Shown: positions 23,527 to 36,111, numbered from the stretch's first letter. The stretch is 64,000 nucleotides of DNA from Sternotherus odoratus (GCA_032164245.1 JAVMKO010000003.1:13030651-13094650), one strand, 5' to 3'. The notes: generated by a model from the sequence alone, not told the origin. Numbers and translations are program-made.

Positions 23527-25772
23527 CTTAACTTCTTCTGTGAGGCTCATAAAAAATTAGTCAATTACTTAAATATGCATATGCCTCCATTGAGTATTGA
23601 GGTGATCAGATTACCCTAGCCTTTAGTCCACTCAGCCCTTCCTTTCTCTGTTTAACTCTTTAAGATCTGGGACTGTATTTCTATTTGCTCTGTAACAGCC
23701 CAATTCTGTTCACCCTGAAGTCAAGGTAAAATCCCATAGTGTCTTTCACGTTGCAGATTCAGCCACTAACATGGTGTTCCAAATCTTATGGAAGTCACTG
23801 GAAAACTTTCCACTGGCTTCCATAGGCTTTTCTTGCCATAAAACACCTAATACATGTTTGGATTCAGTCAAAAATAACTAACAATTCTAAATATCTATTT
23901 GCTGTTTCTACCTTTAAAATTTTCCCTCTGGGTCAAACCCCTTGCATTATGGATTTTGTGTTCTGATATCATGACATGTAGCACCAACATAAAATGAAGG
24001 TAACATTAATTTACCTGAGATATTGTTATTGGGTAGAGTCGGAGATTAGTCTGCTAAATGGAGCCAAAAATGATAGGCAAACCACAGAGGAATGATTGAG
24101 GATGCTCCAGACACTGCTACGGGGTCACCTTTTTAAAGCTATTTTTTGCAAGAACTACACTTGAAAAGACTCAAGATTGAGAGCAGCCAGGGCATGTAGA
24201 GCCGATTGTGCCCTTCGATAAGCCTGGTATGTTTGGATCAGAAAGGTTAAAGTACGATTACATTCTTCATGTACTGTAGGTTTTGCTGAATTCTTACAAC
24301 TCTCATTCTGAGGCAATTCATACAGCTATGGATTTGGAGAAGGGCTTTTGCTAAGCTCTATCTCCACCGCAATTTATGCCACTTTCACTCTGGAAACCGA
24401 GATGATAATGAAGTGAATCTCATGTTCTCTATTCAAAGGCCATTTAGGCTCTCAATTTGATTGTTTTCGCAATATAAACTGCCTACCACTAGAAAAAATA
24501 CCCCAAACTTTTAAAATCGGCTTTACAATGAGAACCAAGCCGGGGAATTTGTTTTAAAACAAACAAAAACAGAAACTGAGCAATGAGTGTTCCTGTGCAG
24601 CTCAGTGCTATAATAACTTACTCTGTAAAATTCCATGTACTCAGTGTTCTGGAACAACAGGATAAATGAGTGAATTGGAGATCTAAAAATTGTTTGCCAG
24701 ATGCTGTATATTCTGCTCCCAACACCTGTTTCAGATCATGCTCTTCTTAATTACAAGTTCCAACAATGTGCTGACTGCCTGTGTGGCAGAGATGAAATTC
24801 CCATTTGTCATTCTCCCCCATGGTCAGGGAGTAATTTATCTGTAATCTAATAGATATTTTTTTAAAAATTGGTGTGATAATGAACATATTAGTTAGGGCT
24901 GCGTTTTTGCCATGGTAAATTAAGGAGGGAAACCATGGATTTTCCAGAGCAAAGTGACATCTTAAAAGTTATAGTTTAAAAATATTAGCAATAAACAACT
25001 CGGGAGCCTAACCCAGGCTTTTAAATCTCTGCATACGTATTAGGAAGAATTCTGTCTCTTTCAAGTTCTCTGCCATGGCCCCTTTATCCACACCAGCCCA
25101 AACAAGCTGTAGTGTATTGATTTGGGTAGTATGGCTTTAAATAGTTTGAGAGCCCTCTAGTAGGCCTCATTGTTTTGCCCTGCAGAAGCCATACACAAAC
25201 ACCATATAAACATAAAGATACATACGTAGCTAGGCCTCGTGCATTTGCCTATAATTAATAAAACAGTTAGCTGGAGCCCAATTGTGCCCACTTGGCTTCC
25301 TCATATCCTTTACGTTGTGTAAAGAGCAAAGGCAACAGGAGCACACACACACTTTCCGGTTAGCTCCTTGGATACCTTACTTGTGCCTTTATGATTCTTC
25401 CAGGCCCCTTGAATGTCTAACCACTGTTTGTTCCCCCCACTTAATACTGCTGCTTTTAGCTCTGCACTGCAGTCACATTCATGGGGAGCCAGGGCCTTGA
25501 AGACAAGGCCTGCCCCTTCCCCTTGCTGAGGTTTGCAGTGTAAACCAAAGAACTAACAAGCCTGAGTTATGAAGTTCATTTTGAGGGAGTTGGGCTGGGG
25601 GTTTGATCTGAACTCATCTCTACATGGAATTCACCTAGAGTTTGGGTTCCATTGCAAACTCCTCTCTCCCACAAAGGAGCAATGACTCACACAAATAATC
25701 TTATTGTGAGTTCACTTTTTTGGGTAAAAGGTTCACATTTTAGCCTCTAGTAATCCCAGACAAGAACCTAGT
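23527..25772. other. Unassigned sequence
   Basis: No gene, terminal repeats or named family are visible. Confidence 0.4.
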
Positions 25773-26693
25773 GTAACACACTAACACCTGTACCCCCATA
25801 TTCACAATTAGTATATGATTATGATAGGTTTTGTACTGAGTAGGCCTTAGGAGGTATCATTTAAAAGGTCATGCTCTGTTGAACATTACGGTCCTGTTGA
25901 ATTATACGCATTACCACTGTATGTGAAGTGATGATGTTTTGCTATATGTATGTTACTGAAATATGTTGTGAGTCTGGGAGACGCCCAAAGTTAGCTCTTC
26001 AGTGGCAACAAAGGAGCAACTAATATCCCCAAAACAGATTTACATCAGAACTGGCCAGCCATGTGTTGATGTCCCTTAAGGAGAATCTACTATCCCTGAG
26101 GGCCCCTCTGGAGTCTCCTGAGAGAGCACGTACATGATGTGGGACCCCCATGACAGAGTCAGCACCTTTCCAGCACCTGGAAGAAAGTATAAAATGAGGG
26201 GCAATGACATCACCACTTCACCTCTCTCCTCCCCCATCTTAACACCTGAAAACAAGATAGTTTTGAAGAAAAATAAAAGCCTGCTTGAATCAGGGAGAAG
26301 GGATTGTCTTAACCAGATTTTCTAGTTAGTGTGAACTGAATCTCTCTTTCTGTAATTAATAAACTTGTTTTTATGTTTTATCGTTACCAATGAGCTTGTC
26401 TAAAGTGCTTGGGGAATCTGCTCAGATCACAAAGGCTGATGCATGTCCACTAACCTTTGATGAAGTGGCGAACTAATTAATGAACTTACATTGTTCAAGT
26501 GAAGGTCTTGAGCAGTGTAAGACGGTACATTTCTGGGGTGCAAGCCTGGGAGGATTGGCTGGTGTCTCTACGTGTATAATTCATGAGAGGCTCTGAGAGC
26601 CTGCATGTTACTTTGGATGTGCCTTCACATGCTAATGGTTGTGTGAGAGCAGAGCCAGAAGGGGCTGCTTGTCACTAGCAGAGCAGTGTGACA
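25773..26693 (+). mobile_element. Probable solo LTR
   Basis: The segment begins TGTAACACAC and ends GTGTGACA, giving short inverted TGT...ACA ends. AATAAAAG at 26271 and TAATAAAC at 26355 are polyadenylation-like signals in a suitable place. No flanking target duplication is evident. The LTR reading depends on the ends and the poly(A) signal, with family memory as support. Confidence 0.5.
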
Positions 26694-26890
26694 GGTACCC
26701 TGATCCAGAGAGCTAAATGGGCTCACAGGTCTCTGGTAAAGTGAAGTTTGGGCAAAAGGCAGGGTGTTAAGAGGAATCTGGTGTGGGAGGGTGTGAAATG
26801 GTGGAACAGTCAGAGGGAGAGGGTCTAGACCCTATTTAGAAGAAAAGAGCGTGGTACATGAAAATATATGGCACCACATAAAAATGTCAA

Positions 26891-27010
26891 GAATCAGAGA
26901 GGTAGCTGTGTTAGTCTGGAATAGCAGAGGTAACAAAGAGTCCTGTGGCACCTTAAAGACTAACTAAAGTATAGAAGCATAAGCTTTCGTGGACTAATAC
27001 CCACTTCGTC
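26891..27010. repeat. Palindromic AAGCTTTCGTGGG repeat, copy 2 (single arm)
   Basis: Only one arm is present: AATCAGAGAGGTAGCTGTG, GTCCTGTGGCACCTTAAAGA, then AGCATAAGCTTTCGTGGACT and ACCCACTTCGTC. This shows the palindromic copies are two arms of a basic unit. Confidence 0.8.
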
Positions 27011-28140
27011 TCAATCCTAAATGTATACAGTGATACTGTTGGTCTAAAAAGTCCCAATGAAATATTTATTTCTATTTCACCCCCAAAAAATCTAAAAGCT
27101 CTTGGAACCAATTGGGCTCCATACTGTGCTAAACCCCAGAAAATGTTCTATAAAGTAGTTAATCCAATAAACCTTTTCATACCTGCAGTTATGCTAACAT
27201 ATTTCTTTCACTGGTGCAGTTTTCTGAGCCCCTACTAATAGTTCGCACAGTGAGTTTCTTTCTATTCCTAATATAGTAACAATTTTTGAATCATAGAAGC
27301 TGGAGATTGAGAATGGTAATAGATAACCTTGTTTACCACACTACTCTCTCTTTTATACATCTTTTGTTTCACTACCTTTCCCCTCCCTGATACTTCTCCT
27401 TACAGTCTTTATCAGTCTCCCTCTTTCTGTGAGCCAAGATACCTCACTCTCATTCTTCAAATTTCACCTCAAAATACACTTCTTAAAGCTCATTTTCCAT
27501 AGTCAGTCTCCATTCTGGCTGGCACCTAACCTTCCACAACAGGAGCAAAGAAACATGCAAAGCAAAAACAACTTCTAGGATCTAGTCACTGCAGAACAGA
27601 ACAAAATTCTTTCTGTAGTAGTTTTACCTTCACATTTTAATGAAGTCTCTCCTCGTTCTCTACCAACCTCAATCATGGTTGGGTAGAGCTGGTTGAAAAA
27701 CTTTTGACAGAACAGTTTTGTTGAAACTGCACTTCAAGATTAAATCTAAATATTTTATGGGAATGTGTTTGATTTTGAAAAAAATCCAGAAAAGTTTGAA
27801 AACATTCATTTTAACTTTATTATAAAATATTAAATATAAAACTATTTTATAAATAGCAATACTATAATGAATGCATGATGTCCTGACACTATCAAACAAA
27901 TTTTATTCCAAATCTAAGTTGTACAGAATTTCTGGTGCCTGGTAAATTTTCATTGTGATTTGGAATAAAACCAAATTTTAAAATTCTGGATTTTCTCATG
28001 AGACAGAAATTCATTTTTTCATCCTGTCCTATTGTGTTATCACTTAGAGCATAAGCTTTATCTTAAATACAAGCTCATGGAAAGTCTTGGACTTGGACTG
28101 CTTCACTTTCAAAAACAGGATATACATGCTTTGAAAATGT
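27011..28140. other. Unassigned sequence with one AT-rich repeat
   Basis: About 27680-28020 is an AT-rich family copy starting AGAGCTGGTTGAAAAACTTT. The rest has no recognisable feature. Confidence 0.4.
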
Positions 28141-28144
28141 TACC

Positions 28145-28535
28145 CCTATGATACAAGTTTAATGTTGAGGGGGGACCTGATAGTCTTCAAATATGTTAAA
28201 GGGCTGTTATAAAGAAGATGGTGATTGATTATTCTCCATGTCCATGGAAATTCCTTATGTTCCCATGTCCACTAAGGGAAGAACAAAAAATAATGGGCTG
28301 AATCTGCAGCAAGGGAGATTTAGGTTAGATATGAAGAAAATCTATCTATAAGGGTAATTTTTAAATTCAGGAATAGGATTCCAAGGGAGGCGGGGGAATC
28401 CCCATCATTGAAGGTTTTTAAGAACAGGTTGGACAAACACCTGTCAAGGATGGTCTAGGTTTACTTGGTCCTGACTCCATGGAGGGGATTTCACTTGATG
28501 TCCCTTTCAGCCCTATCTGTCTTTCAAAAATAAGA
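28145..28535 (+). mobile_element. CR1 LINE 3' end
   Basis: GAGGGGGGACCTGATAGTCT at about 28168, a CACCTGTCAAGGATGGTCTA block at about 28438, and CCCTTTCAGCCCTATCTGTCT at 28502 match the CR1 C-terminal coding end and 3' UTR. It is 5'-truncated, carries frameshifts and is followed by a TTTA-rich tail. Confidence 0.82.
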
Positions 28536-29626
28536 TTTATTTTTATTTATTTATTTTGCTCCAGCAGGACGTGTGTAATAGGAAACCAAAGACTGCATCT
28601 AGAGTCTACAGAAGTGTGGCATTCTCAGTGTGGGATTCTGAGTGTATTAGTGTTCACCCAGGAATGCATCTTCTGTCATTAATTTTTAGATTGAATGAAA
28701 TCATGATATTGCATTGAATTGGCTAGTCTGCATGCGCACCATTGCCCATTGGATGGATGGACTTGGAACAGCTCAGCTGTTCATTATAGGTCCTATCTTG
28801 TGCACTGAATGAGGCAGGGGATGGTGGAAATAAATAGAATGTGATCATGATCATAATTAAAGACCATCATAATGTGTATGCACATGGGACCAGAATGAAG
28901 GCTGCACAAGCAATTTTCATTATATCATTTTGTAACTTAGGAGTACTTGAATCTCCTGCAATATTAATGTTCTCTTAATCTAACTCCTTTTTTTAAACAG
29001 TCTGCCTGATACACTAATGACAATGGGAATTCTCTACCCATAAGAAGTTGGTCTAACAACAGCAAGATCTCACTTAACAACTTAACCTGTCAAACCTTCT
29101 TTTGTTGAGCCAGTTACATCATCCCATAACTTCTTCCTGCCTAGCTTTTTAATTACCTTTTGTGTACCACCCTCTGTGTTCTCATTATGGCATGACATTT
29201 TACAACACACTCCGGATTCATTTTACTTCTCTCTGTTCAATACAGAATTACTCTTTGATAAGATTAAATTGTTTCACCCACACCCTAGGGTTTTCCCTTC
29301 ACCTTTATGCTCTCATTAGACCTGTATTATTCCTCACTCACAGGAGCAAAAGAAGGTCTCCCTTTTATGCCTCTTGTTTGTGGCCATTGTTCATTAATCT
29401 ACCCTAATTTAATTCTGCTCTGGAGCAGGAGACTCCACTCCGATTTCCATCTTTTTATAGTCTGAGGCTCCCGTGGCCTTGTCTCAATTACAACTGTGGG
29501 ATTAAGAATTCCAAGGTATTTCTGTACGTTCTGACTCGTGATCAAAGGTTTTAAATAAGAACTGTATATGCTCCTTTGTCGGAGTCTTCTACATAGCAAT
29601 GTCCCAGTTATAAGAATAAGACACAA
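28536..29626. other. Unassigned sequence
   Basis: Nothing recognisable was found. Confidence 0.4.
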
Positions 29627-29692
29627 TGGGCCAGATCAGCTACTGCAAATCAGCATAGATCCATTGATTGACATCACATGAAGATCTGGCTC
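29627..29692. repeat. 85-bp dispersed palindromic repeat, copy 3 (shortened)
   Basis: TGGGCCAGATCAGCTACTGC at the left and AAGATCTGGCTC at the right are inverse ends around AAATCAGCATAGATCCATTG. Confidence 0.6.
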
Positions 29693-30293
29693 ATTATTCA
29701 TTGGCTTTTACTATTCCATTACAGGCAAAAAGAAGAGCAGTGAGGAACTGGTATTGAATAACCCAATTTAGGGACCTGATTCTGCAAGTTTCTGAACATC
29801 TTCAATGCTCAGAATGAAGTCAGTGGGAGTTCACAGTGGTTTTAGGACTTTGCAGAATCAAACAAAGTTTGGTCTGGCTGCCTTCTACTTGCTGTTCTTG
29901 GCTAGCACCAGCTTTCCTGACTCAGGAAACTTTCTCCCTTCCCTGCTCCAGAAAATTTCTTCATTCCCTCTCACTGGAACTCCCTCGCATCTTCCTTCTC
30001 CTCCTGAGAATACTGTCTCCCTCTTCTTCCCTCAGGGGTCTCTGCTATTCAAGATTCATATCCCAGATACAACTCCAGAATAATGAGACATTATTTATGT
30101 TTATTCTTTATCCATCTTTATTCTCTGTAAATGTTGGCTATAAAAGCTTCTGTGCAAATATACCAGACGGCCAAATGCACTCATTTTTCAGCTCAGCTCA
30201 CATCTCCACAAGACACTTCTATTCGGCTTCTCGAAATCCTGCCAGGATTCCCCAGCAAAACAGAAGGAGGAACGACCTCATATCTCTGATTCT

Positions 30294-31400
30294 ACTCCTG
30301 GGGGAATTCTGGACCACTGTGCATGCACAAAATTTGTTCCCTGCAGATTTCTTTGCTTCCCAGCAGAAAAATGACTTTTTAATGGGGAAGCAAAGGGAGG
30401 CCACAAAAGCTATCATGTGATCTTCCCCAGCAATATTTTTCAGGTCCCCAGGGAAGCTAGCAGAGAGTTAAATCACTGTAGGGCGGGACTGGGGAAGATC
30501 TGGCTGGTGGCTTCTACCCTGCACTTGGCTCAACTGTTAATCCCAGCTGGGCTGGGGACAACGGGACTTTCTCTTCCTCTGCATGGCATCTGGCACTGGG
30601 TCAGACCCACACTCCAATTTCTCCCACAGCTGGAGGAACTCTACAAACACTCTCCACCTCCGCTTCCTACACCCATCGCTCCTCAGTTTCAGGGAGCTGC
30701 TCCCCTATCCACCCAACCACTGTGTATCCAGACCCCTTCATACCTAGACCCTCCCGCCAAGGCTCACCCTTCTGCATTCTGAACCCCTTCCCAATAAGCT
30801 CCACTCCCCCTGCACCTGGACCACCCCGACAAGACACCCACACCTGGACACTCACCCCACTGATCCCCCCACACCCAAACCCCACTGCTGAGTTCTATCC
30901 CCCTCATCCAGACTCCCACCACTGAACCCAAACCACCTTCACCTGGACCCCATTGCAAAGTCCCATTACCATTGCATCCAGAACTCCCCAGTGAGTCCTT
31001 ATGCATGCAGATCACCCTGCACCCAGATCCCTCACTAAGCCACCCACACCCAGATTACCCCACACAGCGCCCTCTCCACCCACACCTGGATCCCCACCAC
31101 ACTAAGCCCCTCCACACTTGGATCTTGCCAGACTGAGCCTGCCTGCCTACACCTGGTATGCCTGGCACAGAAGGGCAGGCCTAGTCCTTGAGCTGAGTCA
31201 TGGTTGGGTGCAGTCTCACTGCTGAGTCTGTGTCCCGGGGGGAGCTGCACAGTGACCTCCCACCTCTGTGCGGCCAGTGGCCTGTGCTCCCCACTGCGAT
31301 GCTGGAGCCTCCACATTTATTTGACAAATACAATTTGCAGCATTTTTAAATATTGTGTGAAGAATTTTTATTTTTGGCACAGAATGTCTTCAGAAGGACT
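30294..31400. mobile_element. hAT-like DNA transposon with CT-rich core
   Basis: Near-matching 8-mers CTGATTCT (30286-30293) and CTGATTTC (31401-31408) flank it. The left end ACTCCTGGGGGAATTCTGG and the inverse of the right end (CAGAATGTCTTCAGAAGGAC) are related. Inside, 30640-31130 is a degenerate C-rich array of CACACCTGGATCCCC-like units about 30 bases long. It is non-coding; open frames there are compositional. Confidence 0.7.
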
Positions 31401-31941
31401 CTGATTTCTTAAAAAGAGCAGGCTTGCATATGCCATGTGCAAACTGAAAAAGTCTTAATCTAGCCTTAAAAAGTAGTGAAGGACAAAGCCAGTAGTGAAT
31501 TTTGCTTTTGTAATTCATGTGTCCTCATCTTCTCAGTTCTAGAGCAGAGGAAGAAGCTAAGATGAAGGAAAAGAAAGAGAATGAGAAGAGGAGAGGTGTG
31601 TTCCAACTGGAGTCATAATTCATTTAAAATGAATCAGTTAAAGATATGCTATTATTCGTATTACACTAACATCTAGATGCCCTGATCAAGATCAAGGCTC
31701 CATTATTCTAGGCACCATAAACACACACAAGTCCAGATTTTTAAAAGATATTGAGGCCCTGCTACACTCAGCATTGCAACACCAAAGTGCCTAATTCCAT
31801 TTTGAAATGAGAGGCTCCAAAATCATTAGGCATTGCAATACTGAGCACAGAAATGCCTAAATACGTTTAAAAAACTGGGCCAAAGTCCCCGCTGTTAAGA
31901 GGTTCTAGACAAAGTAGACAAGACAAACAAGGGGTTGGAGA

Positions 31942-32066
31942 TAGGGTGACCAGACAGCAAGTGTGAAAGATCAGGACAGAAGGTGGGAGGTAACAGGAGC
32001 CTATATAAGAAAAAGACCCCAAAATTCGGGCCTGTCCATATTAAATTGGGACATCTGGTCACCCTA
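31942..32066. mobile_element. 125-bp hAT MITE with perfect 8-bp TSD
   Basis: GTTGGAGA is found at 31934-31941 and 32067-32074. The termini TAGGGTGACCAGA and TCTGGTCACCCTA are perfect inverses. It is too short to encode anything. Confidence 0.93.
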
Positions 32067-32074
32067 GTTGGAGA

Positions 32075-32964
32075 GGAAAGAGAAATGAAGGGACTACCTC
32101 ACCAGCTCTGTCAATGCATCATGTCTTTTGAAGATGCTTGTGAACAGCTTCAAAAAGTTTTTATATTAGACAATTTGAAGGAATCCATGTTGAAAGAGTT
32201 TGAAGGAATCCAGTCCTTTGACTGATGTTATAGGCAAGTTCTGGTTTGTATTTCATAGAAAATATCTTTCTGCCTCCACCCACTGCAGCACTAGGGTGTC
32301 AGAAAGGTCAAATGTCTCTTTACTAAGTATTTTTTAAAATAAAAGAGTAAACAAAAACATCAATGTCACATTTTCCCAAGTGCCAAAAAGCTTCACGAAG
32401 GAGAAAAACCCTCAGTTTTTTTCCTATTAACCTATGTGAGCCACAGTTTCATTACAGCTCAATGTTTTTTCCCCAGAGGCTCATTGCACTGGAAAGTAAT
32501 CATTACATTTTGCCATATTCCCCCCTTCCCCTTCCCCATGAAGACTGTCATGATTTTATACATGTTTGTGGAAAAGGTTTAGCTAACAATTAAATCTTTT
32601 AGCTTGCAGGTGAGGACACATTTCCCTCTCTTGATCTTGAAGTGTTTTAGATTTTTGATGGAGGAGAAAGGTGGTCTCAGGGAGAAGCACAAAACAAAAA
32701 TTACTTCCTGAGTTGCAAGGTAATAAAATATCGTACAGCCTATTTTAACAACCTAAGGGACCAGCAAATGCCAATCACCCAGAAGAAGTGGCCTTTCAGC
32801 AAAGGTCAAATATACTGAAAACTACATGAGATGGTGTGAAGTGGTTGCTTTTGACAGATATAGTTTATGGAAGAGGTTCTTAGGGACCTTTCACTGGGCG
32901 TACCGTACTTCCACGAGTTTCTCCCTTTTCTGCAGCCCCACACTACTGAAGTTACATGACACTA
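32075..32964. other. Unassigned sequence
   Basis: Nothing recognisable was found. Confidence 0.4.
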
Positions 32965-33051
32965 TGGGCCAGATCCTTAACTAGTGTAAACTGGCTCAGC
33001 TCCGCTTCCATGGAACTACTCCTATTTATACCATCTGAGTATCTGGCGCCA
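32965..33051. repeat. 85-bp dispersed palindromic repeat, copy 4
   Basis: TGGGCCAGATCCTTAACTAG at the left is mirrored by CTGAGTATCTGGCGCCA at the right. Confidence 0.6.
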
Positions 33052-33185
33052 GAGATCACTACAGCACTTCAGGTTTGATTCTAAACATACAGCAGAATGA
33101 AAGGGAGTAAAATGAACAATACTAATTAGGAACATTAATATGAAATAAATGCAACAATGGCCAATAAAGTTCCATGTGGAGAAGG

Positions 33186-33289
33186 TGGGTTGATTTAGTT
33201 GGGGATGGGTTCTGCTTTGAGCAGGGGGTTGGACTAGATGACCTCCTGAGTGAGGTCCCTTCCAACCCTGATATTCTGTGATTCTATGA
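33186..33289 (+). mobile_element. CR1 LINE extreme 3' end
   Basis: GGGTTGGACTAGATGACCTC, then GGTCCCTTCCAACCCTGATA and ATTCTGTGATTCTATGA form the classic CR1 3' UTR with its terminal ATTCTATGA-like repeats. The copy is severely 5'-truncated. Confidence 0.92.
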
Positions 33290-33481
33290 AGGTATTTATT
33301 AGGTGGATGTGGTCTTTCTGAACTGGAAACATATTAGTTGCATGTGATGAGGAAAAGATCCTTCCTGCCCATAGAGCTGCTGCATAAAAGTCGACAAGAG
33401 AAACACATGGAGAAAAGTTCAAGACCTACAAGAAGAGAATCATAGAAATAAGAGATGAAAAAATATCCATTTGGTCCTTTA

Positions 33482-33597
33482 GACTAATATTTCTCAACTT
33501 TTTTCATATTAGGCACCAGCTTCCTGTCCTCCTAAACTGGGTCAGGGAGATCTCAGGGACTGGCGCCAGTCCATGGACTGGTGGTTGAGAAACACTA
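33482..33597. mobile_element. Short hAT-like MITE
   Basis: TTTCTCAACTTTTTTC at 33490 and GGTTGAGAAACACT at 33583 are inverse ends, with the inner palindrome CTGGCGCCAG at 33560. The duplication is too decayed to define. Confidence 0.6.
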
Positions 33598-34209
33598 TTT
33601 AGTCCATCCCCGTGACATTGATTGTTCCTTACATTTCCTAGTGCTTTATCTGATCTTGATATAGTCACTCATTTGATGGGGCTTCCACCCTCTCCCTTGG
33701 GAAACTAGTCTAGATTTAAGTACATCTCCCTGCTCAGGATTTTTTCCTGACAGCTAGACAACATAGGAGGAAGATGTAAAAAAATGCCTTTGTCCTTGAC
33801 CAACTCAGGAACATAAGAATTGCCTTGCTAGATCAAATTCAAGGTCCGTCCAGGAATCTGTCTATGGCAGTGGTTACTACCAGGTATGTCCGAAGCAGGT
33901 GTTAACAGCCCTGCAGTAAGCACATGAAGGATAATATATATCCCACCTTAAGTCTTAGCCTGATCTGTAATAGTTACTATAAGTGCTGACACATGAGGTT
34001 TAATATCCAAGTTTTCTGTCATCATTAGTTATAACAACTCAAAATATTCTTGATATTAAATATCAATCCTTTTTGAATCTCGTTAAGTTCTTGGCTAAAT
34101 GACTTCATGTGGCACCGAGTTTCAGTTTAATGATCTATTATGTGGGAAAGTATTTATTCGTTTTTAATTCCCCCATACTTTTACTTTTATTGAGTTTTAT
34201 TAAATGTGT
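33598..34209. other. Unassigned sequence
   Basis: Nothing recognisable was found. Confidence 0.4.
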
Positions 34210-35067
34210 TGCTTATAGGTTCTTATATCATCCTCCTCGCTGTAATATCCAAGCACCTTCCATTGTCCATTAAACAACACAAATTACATCTCTCCCCACA
34301 GAGGGAGAAGTGTGTGCGCGCAATGTATTGTTTTGGTAGAGCTCATTCTTTATGCGGTTTAGCATCTTGTTTGCTTTTTTATCCACAACTGCACATTAAA
34401 CAGAGGTCTTCACAGAATCCTCTACAATGACACCAAAGGTTCTTGAGTTGATAGACTTTATTTGGAATCCTCTGAAGTGTTCGAGTACTTTCAGTGTTTC
34501 CCACCAATACACATTACTTTGCATTTATCAACATTGAATTTTATTTGCCATCAGGTTGCCCATTCACCTGCCTTGTTTAACTCTTTCTGAAGTTCCTCCC
34601 AGTCCTCTCCGCCTATGTCTAACCTAAATAATTGTGTCATCTTCAAATTGTTACCGGAACCTGCTTTCCAGGTCATTATTGAATATATTAAACACAGAAG
34701 CTAATATGGAATTTTGAGGCACCCTGCTATTAACATGATAAAACTTCATCTTTATTCCTACTTTGCTTTCTGTTTCTTAGCCAGTTTTTTAGTCCAAGAG
34801 ACCACTTTACCTCTGACCTCATGATCACTGAACTTTCTTAGTAGCTTGTTACACAGGACCCTGTCAAGTCTTCTGGAAGTCTAAGTTAATTATGTTAACT
34901 GGTTCTCCATTTCCATGACTTTATTAACACAGTGAGAGAATTCTATGAGCTTAGTGAGATTTTCCTTTGCAGAAACCATGCTGGTTAGAAATTATATATC
35001 ATGGTCTTCCAGATGTTATATTATTCTGTTAATATCATTTCTACCAGTTTGCCAGGTACAGCTTTCT
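34210..35067 (-). mobile_element. Old CR1/L3-like LINE, antisense, left part
   Basis: Read on the plus strand this is the inverse of a LINE reverse transcriptase region; blocks such as ATTGAATTTTATTTGCCATC, AGGCACCCTGCTATTAAC and GCAGAAACCATGCTGG fall in the order expected for turtle CR1-like copies from memory. It is heavily mutated, with no open frame of note. It continues at 35329 after the 5S-headed insertion. Confidence 0.6.
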
Positions 35068-35212
35068 CTCTCTCTCCCCGTCACCCCCCAGGCAGGGTAT
35101 GGGCCACCAACCACAGAGCACTCCATCTCTGTTATTGGCATTTCAGTAGCAAGTTGGTTCCCTACGGGGTGGAGTTGCTAACCCCACGCCGATGTTAAGC
35201 CTACAGCACCTG

Positions 35213-35243
<31 letters not shown>

Positions 35244-35316
35244 AGCCAGGCCCGACCCTGCTTAGCTTCCGAGATCAGATGGGATCGGGCGTGTTCAGGG
35301 TGGATTAGCCGTACGT
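35068..35316 (-). mobile_element. 5S-rRNA-headed retroposon (SINE3-like) with 12-bp TSD
   Basis: On the minus strand the insertion starts at 35316, exactly where a 5S rRNA copy begins, runs through 120 nt of 5S-like sequence and then ~129 nt of unrelated sequence, ending in a GAGAGAGAGAGA-type tail. GTACAGCTTTCT at 35056-35067 and GTATAGCTTTCT at 35317-35328 flank it (11 of 12 bases match). A 5S head, unrelated body, simple tail and long target duplications are the marks of a 5S-derived SINE. It is inserted into an old LINE. It lacks the T-run that ends a real 5S gene. Confidence 0.82.
35197..35316 (-). pseudogene. 5S rRNA-derived sequence
   Basis: On the minus strand the 120 bases align along the whole length of vertebrate 5S rRNA. 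CACCCTGAACACGCCCGATC and GATCTCGGAAGCTAAGCAGG are intact, the latter covering the A-box region of the internal RNA polymerase III promoter, and CTAGTACTTGGATGGGAGAC covers the C-box with about one change. Roughly a dozen substitutions are scattered, mostly in the first 13 bases and near the 3' end. No TTTT terminator follows, and the sequence runs on into the retroposon body, so it is not a functional rRNA gene. Confidence 0.92.
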
Positions 35317-35328
35317 GTATAGCTTTCT

Positions 35329-35960
35329 AGCCTATTACAATTCCCTGGAGCACCTTAAAGCCCCTTTTAAGTATAAATGCCACATTTATTACCCTTCAAT
35401 CCTCGGAAATAGGGAACGAGAGATTAAGTGAGAGATTGAATATTTTTGTTAGCAACTCAGCTACTCCATACTTAAGTTTTTTGAACTTTTATCCTCTGGG
35501 GCCATTGACTTACTGCTTTTAAATTATCTGTCAATCTCATCTTTATTACCAAAAAGAGCAGATCTGTGATAGGACTCTCCCCAACATTCTCAGTGGTAAA
35601 GACTGATGAAAATAAATCATTTCGCTTCTCAGCAATGTCCTTATCTTTCTTAACTACTGATTTAAACCTTGATAATCCAGCAAACCTACTAATTCTTTTT
35701 CAAACTTCCCATTTCTTTGTACCTAAAGATGTAAAAGCAAACCAGAGATTCTTTAACTAAGAGGGGAAATCAGAAAGGCCAAATAACTTACTGTCTGCTG
35801 CAATTTACTGTGGTTAGAGCCCAAAATGTTGAATGTTTTCTGTTTGACTTGATAGCCTCTCAAACCTTGCCATTTAACCATATTGGTTTACTCTTTGCCT
35901 TCCTACATCCCCTTTTAATTCAACATTACTCATGCGTCTGAGAATATGGTTTCACTTTTT
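35329..35960 (-). mobile_element. Old CR1/L3-like LINE, antisense, right part
   Basis: This continues the LINE broken at 35067/35317, with blocks such as AGACTGATGAAAATAAATCA and TTTAACCATATTGGTTTACTC in the expected order. It is strongly degraded and its right edge is approximate. Confidence 0.5.
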
Positions 35961-36111
35961 GAAAAGTAGCATGCATGCAACATTAACAAATTTCATTTCT
36001 CTGCCTACCCTTAGCCTGAACTAAAGAGCTAGCATAGCCTGTTTACACTCTTTCCAAAGTATTTTCCCCAGTAGTGGAGTCAGAGATGCCCACTACAATG
36101 CTCCTAGTAGT

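Noticed and set aside
35197..35316. A functional 5S rRNA gene
   Set aside because: There is no T-run terminator, several stem positions are changed, and it is part of a longer insertion with target duplications.
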